Of a stretch of DNA of 64,000 nucleotides, positions 44,717 through 56,387 are shown in pieces. The DNA comes from Engraulis encrasicolus (lineage: Eukaryota; Chordata; Actinopteri; Clupeiformes; Engraulidae). Location: NCBI RefSeq assembly GCF_034702125.1, contig NC_085872.1:25856002-25920001 (forward strand), given 5' to 3'. The position numbers and the translations under genes were made by a program. The number at the start of each line of letters is the position of its first letter. The stretch's first letter is position 1. The notes beneath the pieces are model-generated. The model saw only the letters and a program-made list of their open reading frames with translations, made no database searches and had not been told where the DNA came from.

Positions 44717-47280
44717 ATGGCCATGGTGAGAGGGGGCTGGGGAGATCCCAACGGGGAGACCAACGGACTGGGGGACAAGGGCTACCTCAGGGGGGACGAG
44801 GATGACGAGTCTCCCCAGGCGGGAGGCAGTGACTTGGAGGGGGTGGACGATGACAAGGCCTGCGTAGTGGACTGTGTGGTTTGTGGGGACAAGTCCAGTG
44901 GCAAACACTACGGCGTGTTCACCTGCGAGGGCTGCAAGAGCTTCTTCAAGAGGAGTGTGCGGCGCAGCCTCAACTACACCTGCAGGTATGCTCTGCGATT
45001 CTAGTGTCAATGGGGGCTCCAAGCAAACACCCAAAAGACAACAAATTGCCGCTATTATAGTTTGAAGTTGAGCTGTTTTTCACCATCTAGTGTGCTGGGA
45101 GCCCCAAGCGGCTGCCTGCCTTGCCTGGTGACAAGATGCGCCTCTGCCTGAGGCACACAGGATGAATGGGGCCAACATGGCCAAGACTCATGCTGGGTCT
45201 GCTGGACAGATGCTGGATCTGCTGGACCCAGTGCAAGAGAGTAGAATAGTCTTTATTGTCATGGAAGCATGAAATTTGTCTTTGACCTCACCATAAAAAC
45301 ATAAATGTACATTCACCCCATTGCTCAAAACATAAATACACACATAAAGCATTGCATACATCCCCTCCCTCCCTCTAGCCACCCTTGAGGGAGGGGATGT
45401 ATGCAATGTGGCATGATGTATGCAAGAGGCATGAGAATGCCACCAACTCCAAGGGGGGGGTGTATTCCAAGTAGCAGTAATAATGGTCGACCTGATGGTG
45501 TCCAACGAAAGCCATAGTTCAAGAAGTTTAGCTCTTGATCATGTTTAGTTAACATACCCAGACGAGTGGCTAAAGTTTTGGTAGATGCCTTTGCTTTGTT
45601 CCTTTTCAAATCTTTTATTAGGCTTGTTCCAAGGATGGCAATGCAACAATGCAAATGACATGACTCAAAACATGACCGGTTTTGTGGAAGTGTGAAGGTT
45701 GGGTGTGACTTAGGGGTGGGTATTGGCAAAGGGTTCACGATTCGATGCGCATCACGATACACATGCCACGATGCGATTCTATCACGATGCATTGCGATTC
45801 ATGTACTACTGTGATGCATTGCGATATTTACTTCAGTAAATGTGTAAAATACAGCTTATTTGTCAGTTGCTGTGTAGCTTTCTTAAGTCAGTTCATTCTA
45901 TTTAAGCATTCTATCATCTGGGAGAGAGCTTACATCACAACAGAAATATTACCTATTCTCTACTGAACAAAATAACCCGTGGCAAATCGAATTTTATTGT
46001 TATCAAATAATCAATTGTCATGAATCCATGCAGTATATTGAGAAAATAAGTATCACGATACCTTGTCATGAATCGATAAAGTGAAAGTGAAAGCCCATTG
46101 GGAAACTCCAACTCCCATTGTCATTGTGACACAGCACTCCACAGCACACAAGTGAACACTGTACACTGCACACAACGAAATTGCATTTATGCCTCACCCG
46201 TGCAAGGGGGCAGCCCTCAGTGGCGCCCCATGGGGAGCAGTGCGGTGGGACGGTACCATGCTCAGGGTACCTCAGTCATGGAGGAGGATGGGGGAGAGCA
46301 CTGGTTGATTACTCCCCCCACCAACCTGGCGGGTCGGGAGTCGAACCGGCAACCTCTGGGATGCAAGTCTGACGCCCTAACCGCTCACCCATGACTGCCC
46401 CACGATGCATTGTATCGTGAGAGTAAGTATCGCGATGCATCGATATGACGATTATTTTGCACACCCCTAGTGTGACTAATGACACTGCTGTGGATGTTGA
46501 TGCGATCATAGTTGAGGTCTGTTTGTCTCATTTTGAGAAACACATTTCTGTCTTCGCAGGTCAAACCGTGACTGTCAGATTGACCAACATCACCGTAACC
46601 AGTGCCAGTATTGCAGACTGAAGAAGTGCTTTCGAGTGGGAATGCGCAAAGAAGGTAACACCCCACTTTTGTGAAAATGCTAAATATTAACACTGCCAAA
46701 GGTAAGGGACTCCTGTTAATGGTAGAACACAGAGGGCTCTCAGTGTGAAAATCTCTAAGATAGAAAAACTCTGAAGCACTTCATGGCAAAAAAAGGATAT
46801 TGTTGTGAATGACTGCTCAGTTACTCATTTGTAACTACATGCTGTCATTTGCTCTCATTTGCAAGTGTCATTGAATAACAGCAGCTGCAAAATGTGATAT
46901 CAATGGGAATTGTTATACCAGTATACAGTCAAGTAGGTTTATTGTCAATTTCTTTACATGCACTGGTCATACAAAGAATTTGAAATTACATTTCTTGCTT
47001 TCCTATACAGACATAGACTAATCTAGGTAAGGACATAGACAGTATAGACATAGACAGTACTTATACATGGACTTAAGACAGTATGGACATAGACAGTGCT
47101 CATACAGACATTTAAAGTGCAAGACTGGACAACAGAAGACTTGTAGAGGACATACATTAAGAGGTATTTGTTGTGCTTTTGTGCTTTTCCTAAAAAAGTC
47201 CTTTATAGCGTTCTGACATGGTAATAGTAGCATTTTGAAGAAAAATAAATATTAAAAGGTCTGTCAAGTACACCAGCAGC

Positions 47281-47312
<32 letters not shown>

Positions 47313-47367
47313 TGTATGTGTTTAGTGCAGGTAGAAGGTGCGTTGTGCGTCTTGTGTGTGTGTTCGT

Positions 47368-47401
<34 letters not shown>

Positions 47402-47444
47402 CAGTGTGTGTATGTTTGGGTTTAGTGCAGAAAGTGCAGTGTGC

Positions 47445-47540
<96 letters not shown>

Positions 47541-50147
47541 CAGTATACCAGTTATACCTCCTGCTAATGTTAATGCTAATGCTAATGTTAATTTCTCATC
47601 TGGTAAAATGTAACATTTAAATGAGATCTACCTTATTTCATATCACCATAAAGGCTGCATAACAATATCACTGTCTTGCTTTGATAAATCGGCTTTTCCT
47701 GTGTCTGGCCAGTGTATGCACAAATCTGTGTCTGTCAGTGCCAGAAATGGTTGTTGACCCGCTATGACCCCGGCGCCTTTTAATCTTGAATCAGAGCGGC
47801 TAATCCTGCCAAGCTGCTCCATGCACATCTGCCATGCTGCCCTCATTCATTTTCAAACTTTCCTTTTCCTTCCCGCTTCACAAATCCCTCCTCCACTCAC
47901 TCATTCACTCCCCCCGCCGCCGCCACCACAACCACTTGACCCTCATGGTTTGTCTACCCATCCTGTGTGTCCATTCATCCTCATCCTCATCCTCCCCCCA
48001 TCCCCCACCCCCATGCCCACTGTCCTACTGCAGCAGTCCAACGTGGACGCGTCCCGCCGTCCCACCCCAGTCTCAGCCCCTCAACCACGCCTGTGGGCGG
48101 TGGCATCGGCCTTGGGGGCATCACGGGAGACGGCAGCGGTGGCGGAGGAGGAGGAGGAGGAGGAGGCGGCGGCGGCATGGGTGATTTCTACAACGGGCAG
48201 CCGGTGTCGGAGCTGATCTCCCAGCTGCTGCGGGCCGAGCCGTACCCGGGCAGCCGCTACTCGCACCAGTACGGGCAGCAGGGCGGCGGCGGCGGCGGCA
48301 CGGTCATGGGCATCGACAACATCTGCGAGCTGGCGGCGCGCCTGCTCTTCAGCATCATCGAGTGGTCGCGGAGCATCCCCTACTTCCCCGAGCTGCCCGT
48401 CTCGGAGCAGGTGGCGCTGCTGCGGCTCAGCTGGAGCGAACTCTTCATCCTGAACGCGGCGCAGTCGGCCCTGCCGCTGCACACCGCCCCGCTGCTGGCG
48501 GCCGCCGGCTTCCACTCGTCCCCCATGTCGGCCGAGCGCGTGGTGTCCTTCATGGACCAGGTGCGCGTCTTCCAGGAGCAGGTGGACAAGCTGACGCGGC
48601 TGCAGGTGGACACGGCCGAGTACAGCTGCCTTAAAGCCATCGCGCTCTTCTCCCCAGGTGAGCATAGTCAGGTCACGAGTAATGCAAGTGCTTTCTGAGT
48701 TCCTGAAAATACGGGAACTCCTTTCACTTTGTCGGGGAAGCAAACAACCATAAGCAAACCAAGGGAGACGGGTCAACCATGCCGTTTGGGAAATGATATT
48801 TGTTTTGCTTTTGGGCAGACCAAGTCTCGAAGAGATTTGAACGTCGATGATAATCAGGCTAGGTGAGCAGGCCCCGAGCCATGTGCTGTGCAAGAGGCCA
48901 AGCCGGCCATCAATGGCTCTACTTCAGTGTACTGCGTCGTATGCATGAGATGGATTTTTTAAGTCATTTTGCATAATTTAACTTAAATCTAGTGTTGCAC
49001 AGAAGCAGTGTTTGACCTTACCCCTAGCAAGCATCCAAACACTGGTGTAGTCTACGTAGAACGCAGGTATACGGAGTATACCCACTTCTAAATTTCAGGG
49101 ATTTCAGTATACCCACTTAAAATTGACTGATCCATTATTTTGAATAGCACAAATATATGGTATACCCTAGGGCTGCACGATTATGGAAAAAATCATGATC
49201 AGGATTATTTTGGTCAAAATCGTAATCACGATTATTGATCACGATTATTAATCATGATTATTGAATTTCGCAGATTTTTTTTTTTTTTAAATTATAACAA
49301 GTTGAAATATAACCAAGAATGAATCATATACGGGATCAGCAAAATAAAATGAATTGTAATAATAATGTAAAGACAATAGCATGAAACTTAGGTGGACAGA
49401 TATCTGGCCAGAAACACCAGCCTGTCAATATTTTTTGGCTTCATGGACGCTCTCAAAGGTAGGTCACTATTGCCACGATTAAATCACGATTAAAATTTCG
49501 ACTTCGATTTCACTGATTTATCACGATTTTCGATTATTTTCGATTAATTGTGCAGCCCTAGTATACCCACTTCAAAAAATGCTCAAATATACAGTATACC
49601 CACCATAAAAAAGTAGACTACACCACTGCATCCAAACCCATGTGCTTTATAAAGATGTTAGCTCCCTCTACTGGAAAATGTACGTCACAGCATTCTTGGT
49701 AGAATGTGAGGAATAAGTAATCAAGACCACTTGTCCAGTGAAAATTGTTTTAAACTAATTGACTGCAAACTGAAAAAAAAAGAAATGATTTTTCTGTGTT
49801 ATCCAGATTGTTAATCCGCCTCCCCTGACATATGTGTTTGCATCTCTCTGTGTGTCTGCCTGTGTGCACTAGATGCCTGTGGTCTGACTGACCCGACGCA
49901 CGTGGAGAGCTTGCAGGAGAAGGCCCAGGTGGCGTTGACGGAGTACGAGCGCATGCAGTACCCCAGCCAGCCCCAGCGCTTCGGCCGGCTGCTCCTGCGG
50001 TTGCCGGCCCTGCGCGCCGTGCCCGCCTCCCTCATCTCCCAGCTCTTCTTTATGCGCCTGGTGGGCAAGACGCCCATCGAGACCCTCATCCGAGACATGC
50101 AGCTCTCCGGCAGCTCCATCAGCTGGCCCTACGCCCCCGGACAGTAA
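44717..50147 (+). CDS. nr2f6: Orphan nuclear receptor NR2F6 (COUP-TF family, EAR2)
   Basis: Ligand-independent nuclear receptor of the COUP-TF group that binds direct-repeat AGGTCA elements and usually represses. Four coding exons: 44717-44985, 46560-46654, 48034-48657, 49873-50147; phases close, giving 420 residues (human about 404). The acidic N-terminus leads into the DNA-binding domain: finger 1 with C53, C56, C70, C73 and P-box CEGCK, finger 2 with C89, C95, C105, C108, then [15 protein letters not shown]. The hinge has a run of 13 Gly. The ligand-binding domain starts near QPVSELI and includes [20 protein letters not shown]; the C-terminus has [14 protein letters not shown] and ends WPYAPGQ. 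LIRDM..SGSS..WPY and the VQRGR hinge favour NR2F6 over NR2F1/NR2F2. An ATG at codon 3 is an alternative start. Exons 3 and 4 are far more GC-rich than the surrounding sequence. Confidence 0.96.
45082..45150. repeat. Short dispersed repeat shared with 32757-32824
   Basis: Both copies begin CACCATCTAG and include CCCCAAGCGG or CCCAAGCGGG, then GTGACAAGATGCGCCTCT (TGACAAGATGCGCCTCT at 32757). Similar over about 68 bp, same orientation. Family unknown. Confidence 0.55.
45711..46469. mobile_element. hAT-type MITE interrupted by a SINE, in nr2f6 intron 1
   Basis: Outer ends TAGGGGTG and CACCCCTA, flanked by the identical octamer GTGTGACT (45703-45710 and 46470-46477). The interior is rich in ATCACGAT- and GATGCATTGCGAT-like sub-repeats. 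A tRNA-headed SINE (about 46081-46402) is inserted in it, so the original element was about 435 bp. Confidence 0.88.
46081..46402 (-). mobile_element. tRNA-headed SINE nested in the MITE
   Basis: On the minus strand it starts with a tRNA-like head: TGGGTGAGCGGTTAGGGC (A box region) and GGTTCGACTCC (B box). The 3' part ends in TCACAATGACAATGGGAGTT followed by a GAAAGTGAAAG-like tail. A 5'-truncated relative is at 63715-63900. Confidence 0.75.
47281..47538. repeat. Compound (GT)n microsatellite in nr2f6 intron 2
   Basis: Three GT runs (about 47281-47320, 47357-47402, 47447-47538) are separated by a duplicated spacer containing GTTTAGTGCAG, so the array grew by duplicating array plus spacer. 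Confidence 0.95.
49040..49628. mobile_element. hAT-type MITE split by another MITE, in nr2f6 intron 3
   Basis: Outer ends CACTGGTGTAG and CTACACCACTG with an identical flanking octamer CATCCAAA (49032-49039 and 49629-49636). The sequence matches the intact copy at 30464-30657 in reverse orientation. Removing the insert at 49168-49560 and one copy of its target site leaves a 188-bp element. Confidence 0.9.
49168..49560. mobile_element. Nested hAT-type MITE
   Basis: Ends TAGGGCTGCACGATTA and TTAATTGTGCAGCCCTA, with an exact 8-bp duplication GTATACCC (49160-49167 and 49561-49568) made from the host MITE. 393 bp, many AATCACGAT-like sub-repeats, no ORF. Confidence 0.93.
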
Positions 50148-52990
50148 CGGATGAGGAGGGGGGCGTGGAGGTGGCTGGGTTGGGTTGGGATTGTGGGGAG
50201 TGGGGGGCCGGTGGTTGTTTGGGCATGAGTGAGCTTCATACTTTACACACATTCTCACCCGGCAAAGACTGAAGATTATGGGGCTGTGGTAGTACATCTG
50301 GAGAATCATGCCTGGCCCTCAACTACACAAGTCGTCTTCTTCTTTGTAATTGTCAGTCATGTGCACGGGAGAGCCTGTTTTTTTATCTTTATTGTGTTTT
50401 ATTTTTATTTTTTTGTTGTCTCTGGAAAGAATTTTACATTGGAAGAGGGAGATGTGATAACACTACAGGACTGGAGATTGTTGCTTTCATGTAAACACAT
50501 GAGGTACCGACAAAGGACTCATTCCACAGGAGTTGGATGCTAAAACACCTTTTGACTAGCTTGCCAAAGTCCATCATGGGGAAGAGAGACATTATGTGCT
50601 GTTTTTACTCTCCCAGATTGGGGAAACTGTTGATTGGTGGATTCTGAAGAATTAGTTTCAGTACTAATAGGGCTAGGAGTCTTGTTACTTTTGTTGTTTT
50701 TTAATGTCCTGAAACACTGATACTCTGGTACTTATATAGTGCAGGTGATCTGCAGCCCTCTAAACACTGCTCTTTGGCCAGCTATGAAAATGCCCTCTTA
50801 CACCATATTTGCCTGCCTTGATGGCATCACTTATCTGATACGTCATAGTTCTGTGAAGAAGGTAGAGAATGCGCGCACATCAGTGGTACAGGTGCTGGAC
50901 AAAATAGCGTAACTGAAATAAATGATAGAAGTCCGCAACACTGTTAATGCTCCCAGTGATTTATTTGCACAACGTTACGGACCTTCGTCCTTTTTCAAGT
51001 GCAACTTTTTTTTTCAGTGGTTGCACTTGAAAAAGGACGAAGGTCCGAAACGTTGTGCAAATAAATCACTGGAAGCATTAACAGTGTTGCGGACGTCTAT
51101 CATTTATTACGTCACAGTTCTTAATCACTACCTGGCCAATATTTCCTCAGAATCAGTCACCTCAGTGGCCGATATCCTGTACTTTGTCAATGAATAGGTC
51201 TTGATTTTATATGTAAAAAAAATTCTGGGAAAAACATTGATACTCATGCCTCATGACCACACCCAAAGATGTGTTAAAGATTTTAAAAGGCAATGTTCAG
51301 ATGTAAGAAGCTGATATCAGGGAATAGTGAGTTCTTATTCTTTAATTTGCATTCTTCATTATATCAACTATTCAAACTTATGAATTGAATACTAAATAGT
51401 TATTGGTTTCTTCATTAATCAAGTAATTGATTAGTTATTTCAGCTCTAGTTAAATTAAAAAAGAAAAAAGGAATGCACTGCATTTCAACAGCGCCTTGAA
51501 GATACTTACAGTATAGCGCTTCACATACTGTACACACAAAGAGGACCTCATTAAGCAGCAGCAGTGTGGAGGAGCCACCCAGGTGGTGCATGGCAGCAAT
51601 TATCCTCGGAATGCTCAGCATCAGCATGCCAACAGCCAAAGGTGGAGTTGATAAATTACTTTGCCATCTGTACTAGACTACACTAGAAATTGTGAAGGTT
51701 TCCCCAAGAACGTCCTAAATGTCCTGAAGAATCTTAACATTTCTGTGAAGAAGGCCAAGGTTCCTCAGAGACACTTTTAGGGTTCTTCCTCCAGAGTGGC
51801 AGCTGAAGGTTCCTCAAAGAACCTTTGAGTTCTTGGGATTCTCTGCGGAGCCTGAAAAAAAATCCTTGGGGATTCCGTTAAGAACTTTTTTGTCCTCTGA
51901 TACATTTTAGGGGCTCCTCCACATTGGCAACCTGAAGGTTCCTTAGGGAACTTTTATTTTTTTTCCGCTTAAGGGGGGCCTGAGGAATTATATTGTGCTA
52001 AGACTAACAAAAAAAAACACCTGGCAAAATTTGATTTTACAGAACCAGTCTAAAATGCATAACATGAATTGAGTTACTTGAAACACATTTGTTTTTTGTT
52101 TGTTTTCAAATAAAAATAATAATAATAATAATAATAATAATGACAGCACTTGCAAATCCCAGAATGCATATGTTTATGATGGTCTTAAGATAATAACAAA
52201 GATACAGGATTGTGTGTGAGGTAGCAGTTCTTTCCTATCAGTGATTGCATGATCTTTTGCCAGAGACTTGGGAGGGATGCAATGCACCACATGGCTTAAC
52301 AACCAAACCGTCTTGCTGTGTTTCAAAAGAGCATGTTAAATGGTGGTTAAATGTTGTTCTCTTTTTGTAATTACCATGTCAATTGTTACTTTTTTTCTAA
52401 TTGTGAAAAGCTGATTCGCAACTTAAATGTATGTTAACCAGAAAATACCTCATCGTCCATTGAGACGTGAATGAACCATCTCAGCCATATCATGTTAATA
52501 TACAGCGTTTTCACAATAAACATATGCTCTTTTATCATTTTGTGTCATTGACACTAGAAAGTAATTTGGTCGACAGCAGAGAAAGTGTTGTTCTTCAGTA
52601 CTTTTTTTATGCATACCCTAATGCTGTGTAATGTGTTTTTTTTTTTATTATTTGTGGCTTAACATGTATGAGTGACGGGAGGTATCCCATTGGATTAACG
52701 CTCTGGCACTGAGAACATGCCGTTTCCTTGTTCCCCTTTGTGTACTACTAAACGTTCAGCCATTTTCAAGATAGCCATGGCATACCTGTTTATGTCTGCC
52801 TTAAACACCCTGAATATGATTCAGAATTACCTCATTATAAAATGGCCTTTAATTACGATAAACCCAACCTACAAAGACACACACACTACATTACTCGCCA
52901 TTTAAAATCAAAATTTAAATTCAAAACATCTGTTTGTTGTCAAGAACACAAATCATTTTTATGATGTATAATTGCTCATGATTCACAATT
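50148..52990. other. nr2f6 3' UTR and nr2f6-occludin tail-to-tail spacer
   Basis: No coding exon is seen. AATAAA candidates for nr2f6 occur at 50917-50922, 51060-51065 and 52515-52520; which is used cannot be told. The interval contains a 190-bp palindrome (50917-51112), a degenerate array with GGTTCCTC/GAACCTT repeats (about 51700-51960) and an ATA run near 52114-52141. Confidence 0.5.
50917..51112. repeat. 190-bp palindrome downstream of nr2f6
   Basis: The left arm (about 50920-51003) with ACACTGTTAATGCTCCCAGT and GGACCTTCGTCCTTTTTCAA is mirrored by the right arm (about 51019-51112) with few mismatches. The loop is about 15 nt, mostly T. If transcribed within the nr2f6 3' UTR it would form a near-perfect hairpin of about 85 bp. 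Confidence 0.85.
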
Positions 52991-52991
52991 T

Positions 52992-52997
52992 TTTATT
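52992..52997 (-). terminator. Candidate occludin polyadenylation signal
   Basis: AATAAA on the minus strand, about 550 bp after the occludin stop codon. Confidence 0.4.
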
Positions 52998-53543
52998 AAT
53001 ATACCATAACAGTGAACAGGAATACTTAGGATACAAGAGGACCTGTGTGTAATTTCCAAAATATACATATATGTGAATAAATTCATGACTTCTTTATCGC
53101 TGCCTGTTTTTTTTTAAGAAAAAATTTTGAAAAGAGGAAAATGCTTATCTACAGAAGTGTCGTGCCATTCCATCCATCTCTATTTAGTCCAGTCACAAAT
53201 CTCTAAAAAATACTGTCAACTGCTACTCTGGCTGTCAGACGCATCCAGATAAGCCCATAGTCCTAAAATTGACCTAAAAAGTTTTTAGAAACCATTATGC
53301 TAGGCTGATAATACTTACACACAGCTGGAAAGATAAGAGTGAGAGACAGAGCAGACACCACCACCATCCGACGCCCGTGTAGCCACCGTGTCCCATGGAG
53401 GGAGGGCGGGAGGTCTGCAAGGGGCCTCGTCACTGGCTGGGCTGCCAAAGGTCATACCGAGTGTCAGGTTCTCTGCGGGAGGCCGGCTGTCATGGGCCAG
53501 CGTTGCGCCGGACGGCCCTCCGAGCACGAAAACATTTCCACGT

Positions 53544-56310
53544 CTAAGAATAGCCCTCATCGTATTCCCTCACCAGGCGCTTGATGTGCGACAATTTCTG
53601 CTTCAGTTCCTTGCACTGCTGCTTCATAGACTGATAGTCTGGGGCCTGGTCAGACAGTAGGAGAGGAGACAAGAGACACCAAGTCTGTTAGTTAGGGAAC
53701 GCAGTACACTCAGTTCCTGTCTGCCACCAAGAGGGCCGGTGAGGCTAACAAACCTATTCAGGTCTCCCCAAGGAGGTACTTACTGTATCATTGGGTCTCC
53801 CTCATTCCACAATCTATATGTGGTGTACAGGCTTTGTTTGGTATGTGATGGAACCCCACTTCACTTACCCGTTTTAGGTCCTTGAGTCGATTGTATTCCT
53901 CTGCAACTGCCTGAAATGGAAGGCCAAAAAAAAGGTGTTCTGGGATGGCACTACAGTGTAGTAGTAACATTTAAAAACGTTTAAAACTCTTAGTTTTACT
54001 GAGAACTTGTAAAGAAGGAGGTTCAGCCCTGATACAGACCTGGAACTTGGTGGACCCCTCCTGGAGGGTGTCAAGCTCCCTGCTCAGTTTGTTCATCTGG
54101 TCATTGATGTCGTCCATCTCTGCACACAAACGTTTGTACTCGGCCAGATCCAAATCGAATTCCCGTCTATACTGTTGACGCTGTGCATCCGAGGTTATTT
54201 CTGGGTACATACTGTTAAGAAACATACATGCACAGTAGCCAGCATATTAGTTTGGATACAGCAAAAAATATGATCAGAATAGGATTTTTGCCTGATTTTT
54301 GCACACTCGTTTTTTTCCAATAATTACTTAATTTGTACCACAATAAAAGGTGAAAAGCCTGAAACAGCCTTCTGCATTCACACACTGACAACTCTCACAA
54401 GCAAATCATCAACTCATCAAAACTTACAGATGCACTGTGTAGGGTTGTGGCCAGAGTAGGAATTGCAACTATGCTGCTCATTGAAACTGTGCTGCCTATT
54501 GACAAATTTTATCTTTTCATGAACATTCATTATGTAATAAACTAATATTTACTAGTATCACCAAAGAACAGTAAGTTTTGCACCTACAAATGTATATTTC
54601 TGCAAATTCACTATGACTGACAAGGAAAAGATCCATCTTTTCATGTATGAAAAGTGCAATTTTCCCAGTCAATGAATACGTAGAATTTGGTGATGGTGGT
54701 AAGTATTGGTGAAAAGGTAAAAATGGGTGGCATGAATTCTGGGAATAAGCTACTAAAAATATTACACAGTATACCTTTAATGCAGTTCATTGCACAGACC
54801 CAAGGCCAAAATACTATAATGTGTGACAAAGTTGTGGAAATAAGGTATTGCAACAGTACAGTACAGTAAGTTTTGCAGCTAAAACAGTCTATTTCTGCAA
54901 ATTCAAAATTACATGGAAAATATCCACCTTTTCATGAAAAAGGTAACATTTGTGAAAGGGTAGCATGCATTCTGAAAATAAAAAGAATAAAAATATTACA
55001 CAGTGCACCTGTAATGCAGTTTATTGCACAGGCCAAGGCCAAAACACAAATTTGTGGAAATAAAGCACCACCAAGCCTTGACTGCATTTTGGGAACTTTG
55101 AAACTGACCTAGTCAGATTGTCTGTATCCACCAGCTGGGGGCCTTTCCCCATGCCTGTGGTGGAGTACCCTCCTGCCCCATTTGGGGCCCCGGGGGCAGC
55201 TGAGGCCTGGCCCTGAGCCCTGGAGGGGGGGTCTGGGCTCCACTGGACCTCCGCTACTTCAAAGGCGTCAGCGTCGGCACCGAGCCCGTTGTCCTGGTAC
55301 AGGGGCTCAGGTGGAGCGCTGAGGATGTTCTCAGTGTAACTAGAAGGATTTAATCAGATGGTTCAGGGTCAGGTGATGGGTAGATATAGTCACTACATCT
55401 GATCCCAGGGGAAGGAACCTATGTCTCGAGAACTGTTTACGGCCATTGAGGCTGTTTTATCCGGCCCCGATATAATTTTAATGTTATGCACCCTCACATG
55501 AAAAGGAATCTGAGAAATGATATGTCCCAAACAATTAACTTATATTTCAGGGGACCTAGAGAAGGTGGGGTCTGTAAAGGTGGCCGCCTTCAATATAGGC
55601 CTAAAGTGCAGGTGGAAATCCTGGTATGAGTTCATAAAACGACCCTTGGAGGACTTTTAAGGTCCTTGGAGGAATTAGAAGATGTCCTCGATTGAAAAAG
55701 GTTCCCCACCCTGATGTAGTGGATAGAATCGGTTTGCAGTATGAAGAGCTGCATGGATGTGTAGCAATAGGCAGCTTTTTTATTTTACTTCAAAAAAATT
55801 GATTTAACTGATATTTTATCAAGAAGGTCATATTGAGCTAAAGCAACTCTTCTTGTAAGAAGTCCTGGCCAAGAGTGGCACATTTTCAGACCACAAAATG
55901 GAAGGAGAGTGGTCAATAAGGACTCGTGCACTCACACAGTATCGTAAGTGTTTCCACTGACAACGCTGACGGTCCGCTCCGGGTATGACACCACACTGGC
56001 CTCTGTCTTCACATCAGGTGTGGACTTGTCCGACGCCACTACCGCCGAGGGCAGGAGAGTGCTTCCCAAACTGGTCAGCTGCAAACAACCACATGACAGT
56101 CACCTACACCAGTGTTTTAGACAGGGCAGAGGAGCTCTTAGTGACAGTGGGGCGTATAGGGTAGAATACTGTGGGGTATTTATACTAGAGGGCTAGCAGA
56201 AAATAAAGAGGGAGAAGGCCTCAGTCTAAATTGTAGATGGCTCGAATTCTTTCTGGTATCACCACAAGTGAGCCAAATGGCTGTCCTCAGCAAATTCCTG
56301 TCCACTTCCA

Positions 56311-56387
<77 letters not shown>

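Noticed and set aside
47286..47613. Cys-Val and Thr-His polypeptide frames at microsatellites (also 30815-31389, 41879-42384, 56180-56657)
   Set aside because: Translation of GT/CA repeats only.
48081..48893. 270-codon minus-strand frame across nr2f6 exon 3
   Set aside because: Shadow of a GC-rich coding exon; the plus-strand frame encodes the conserved receptor domain.
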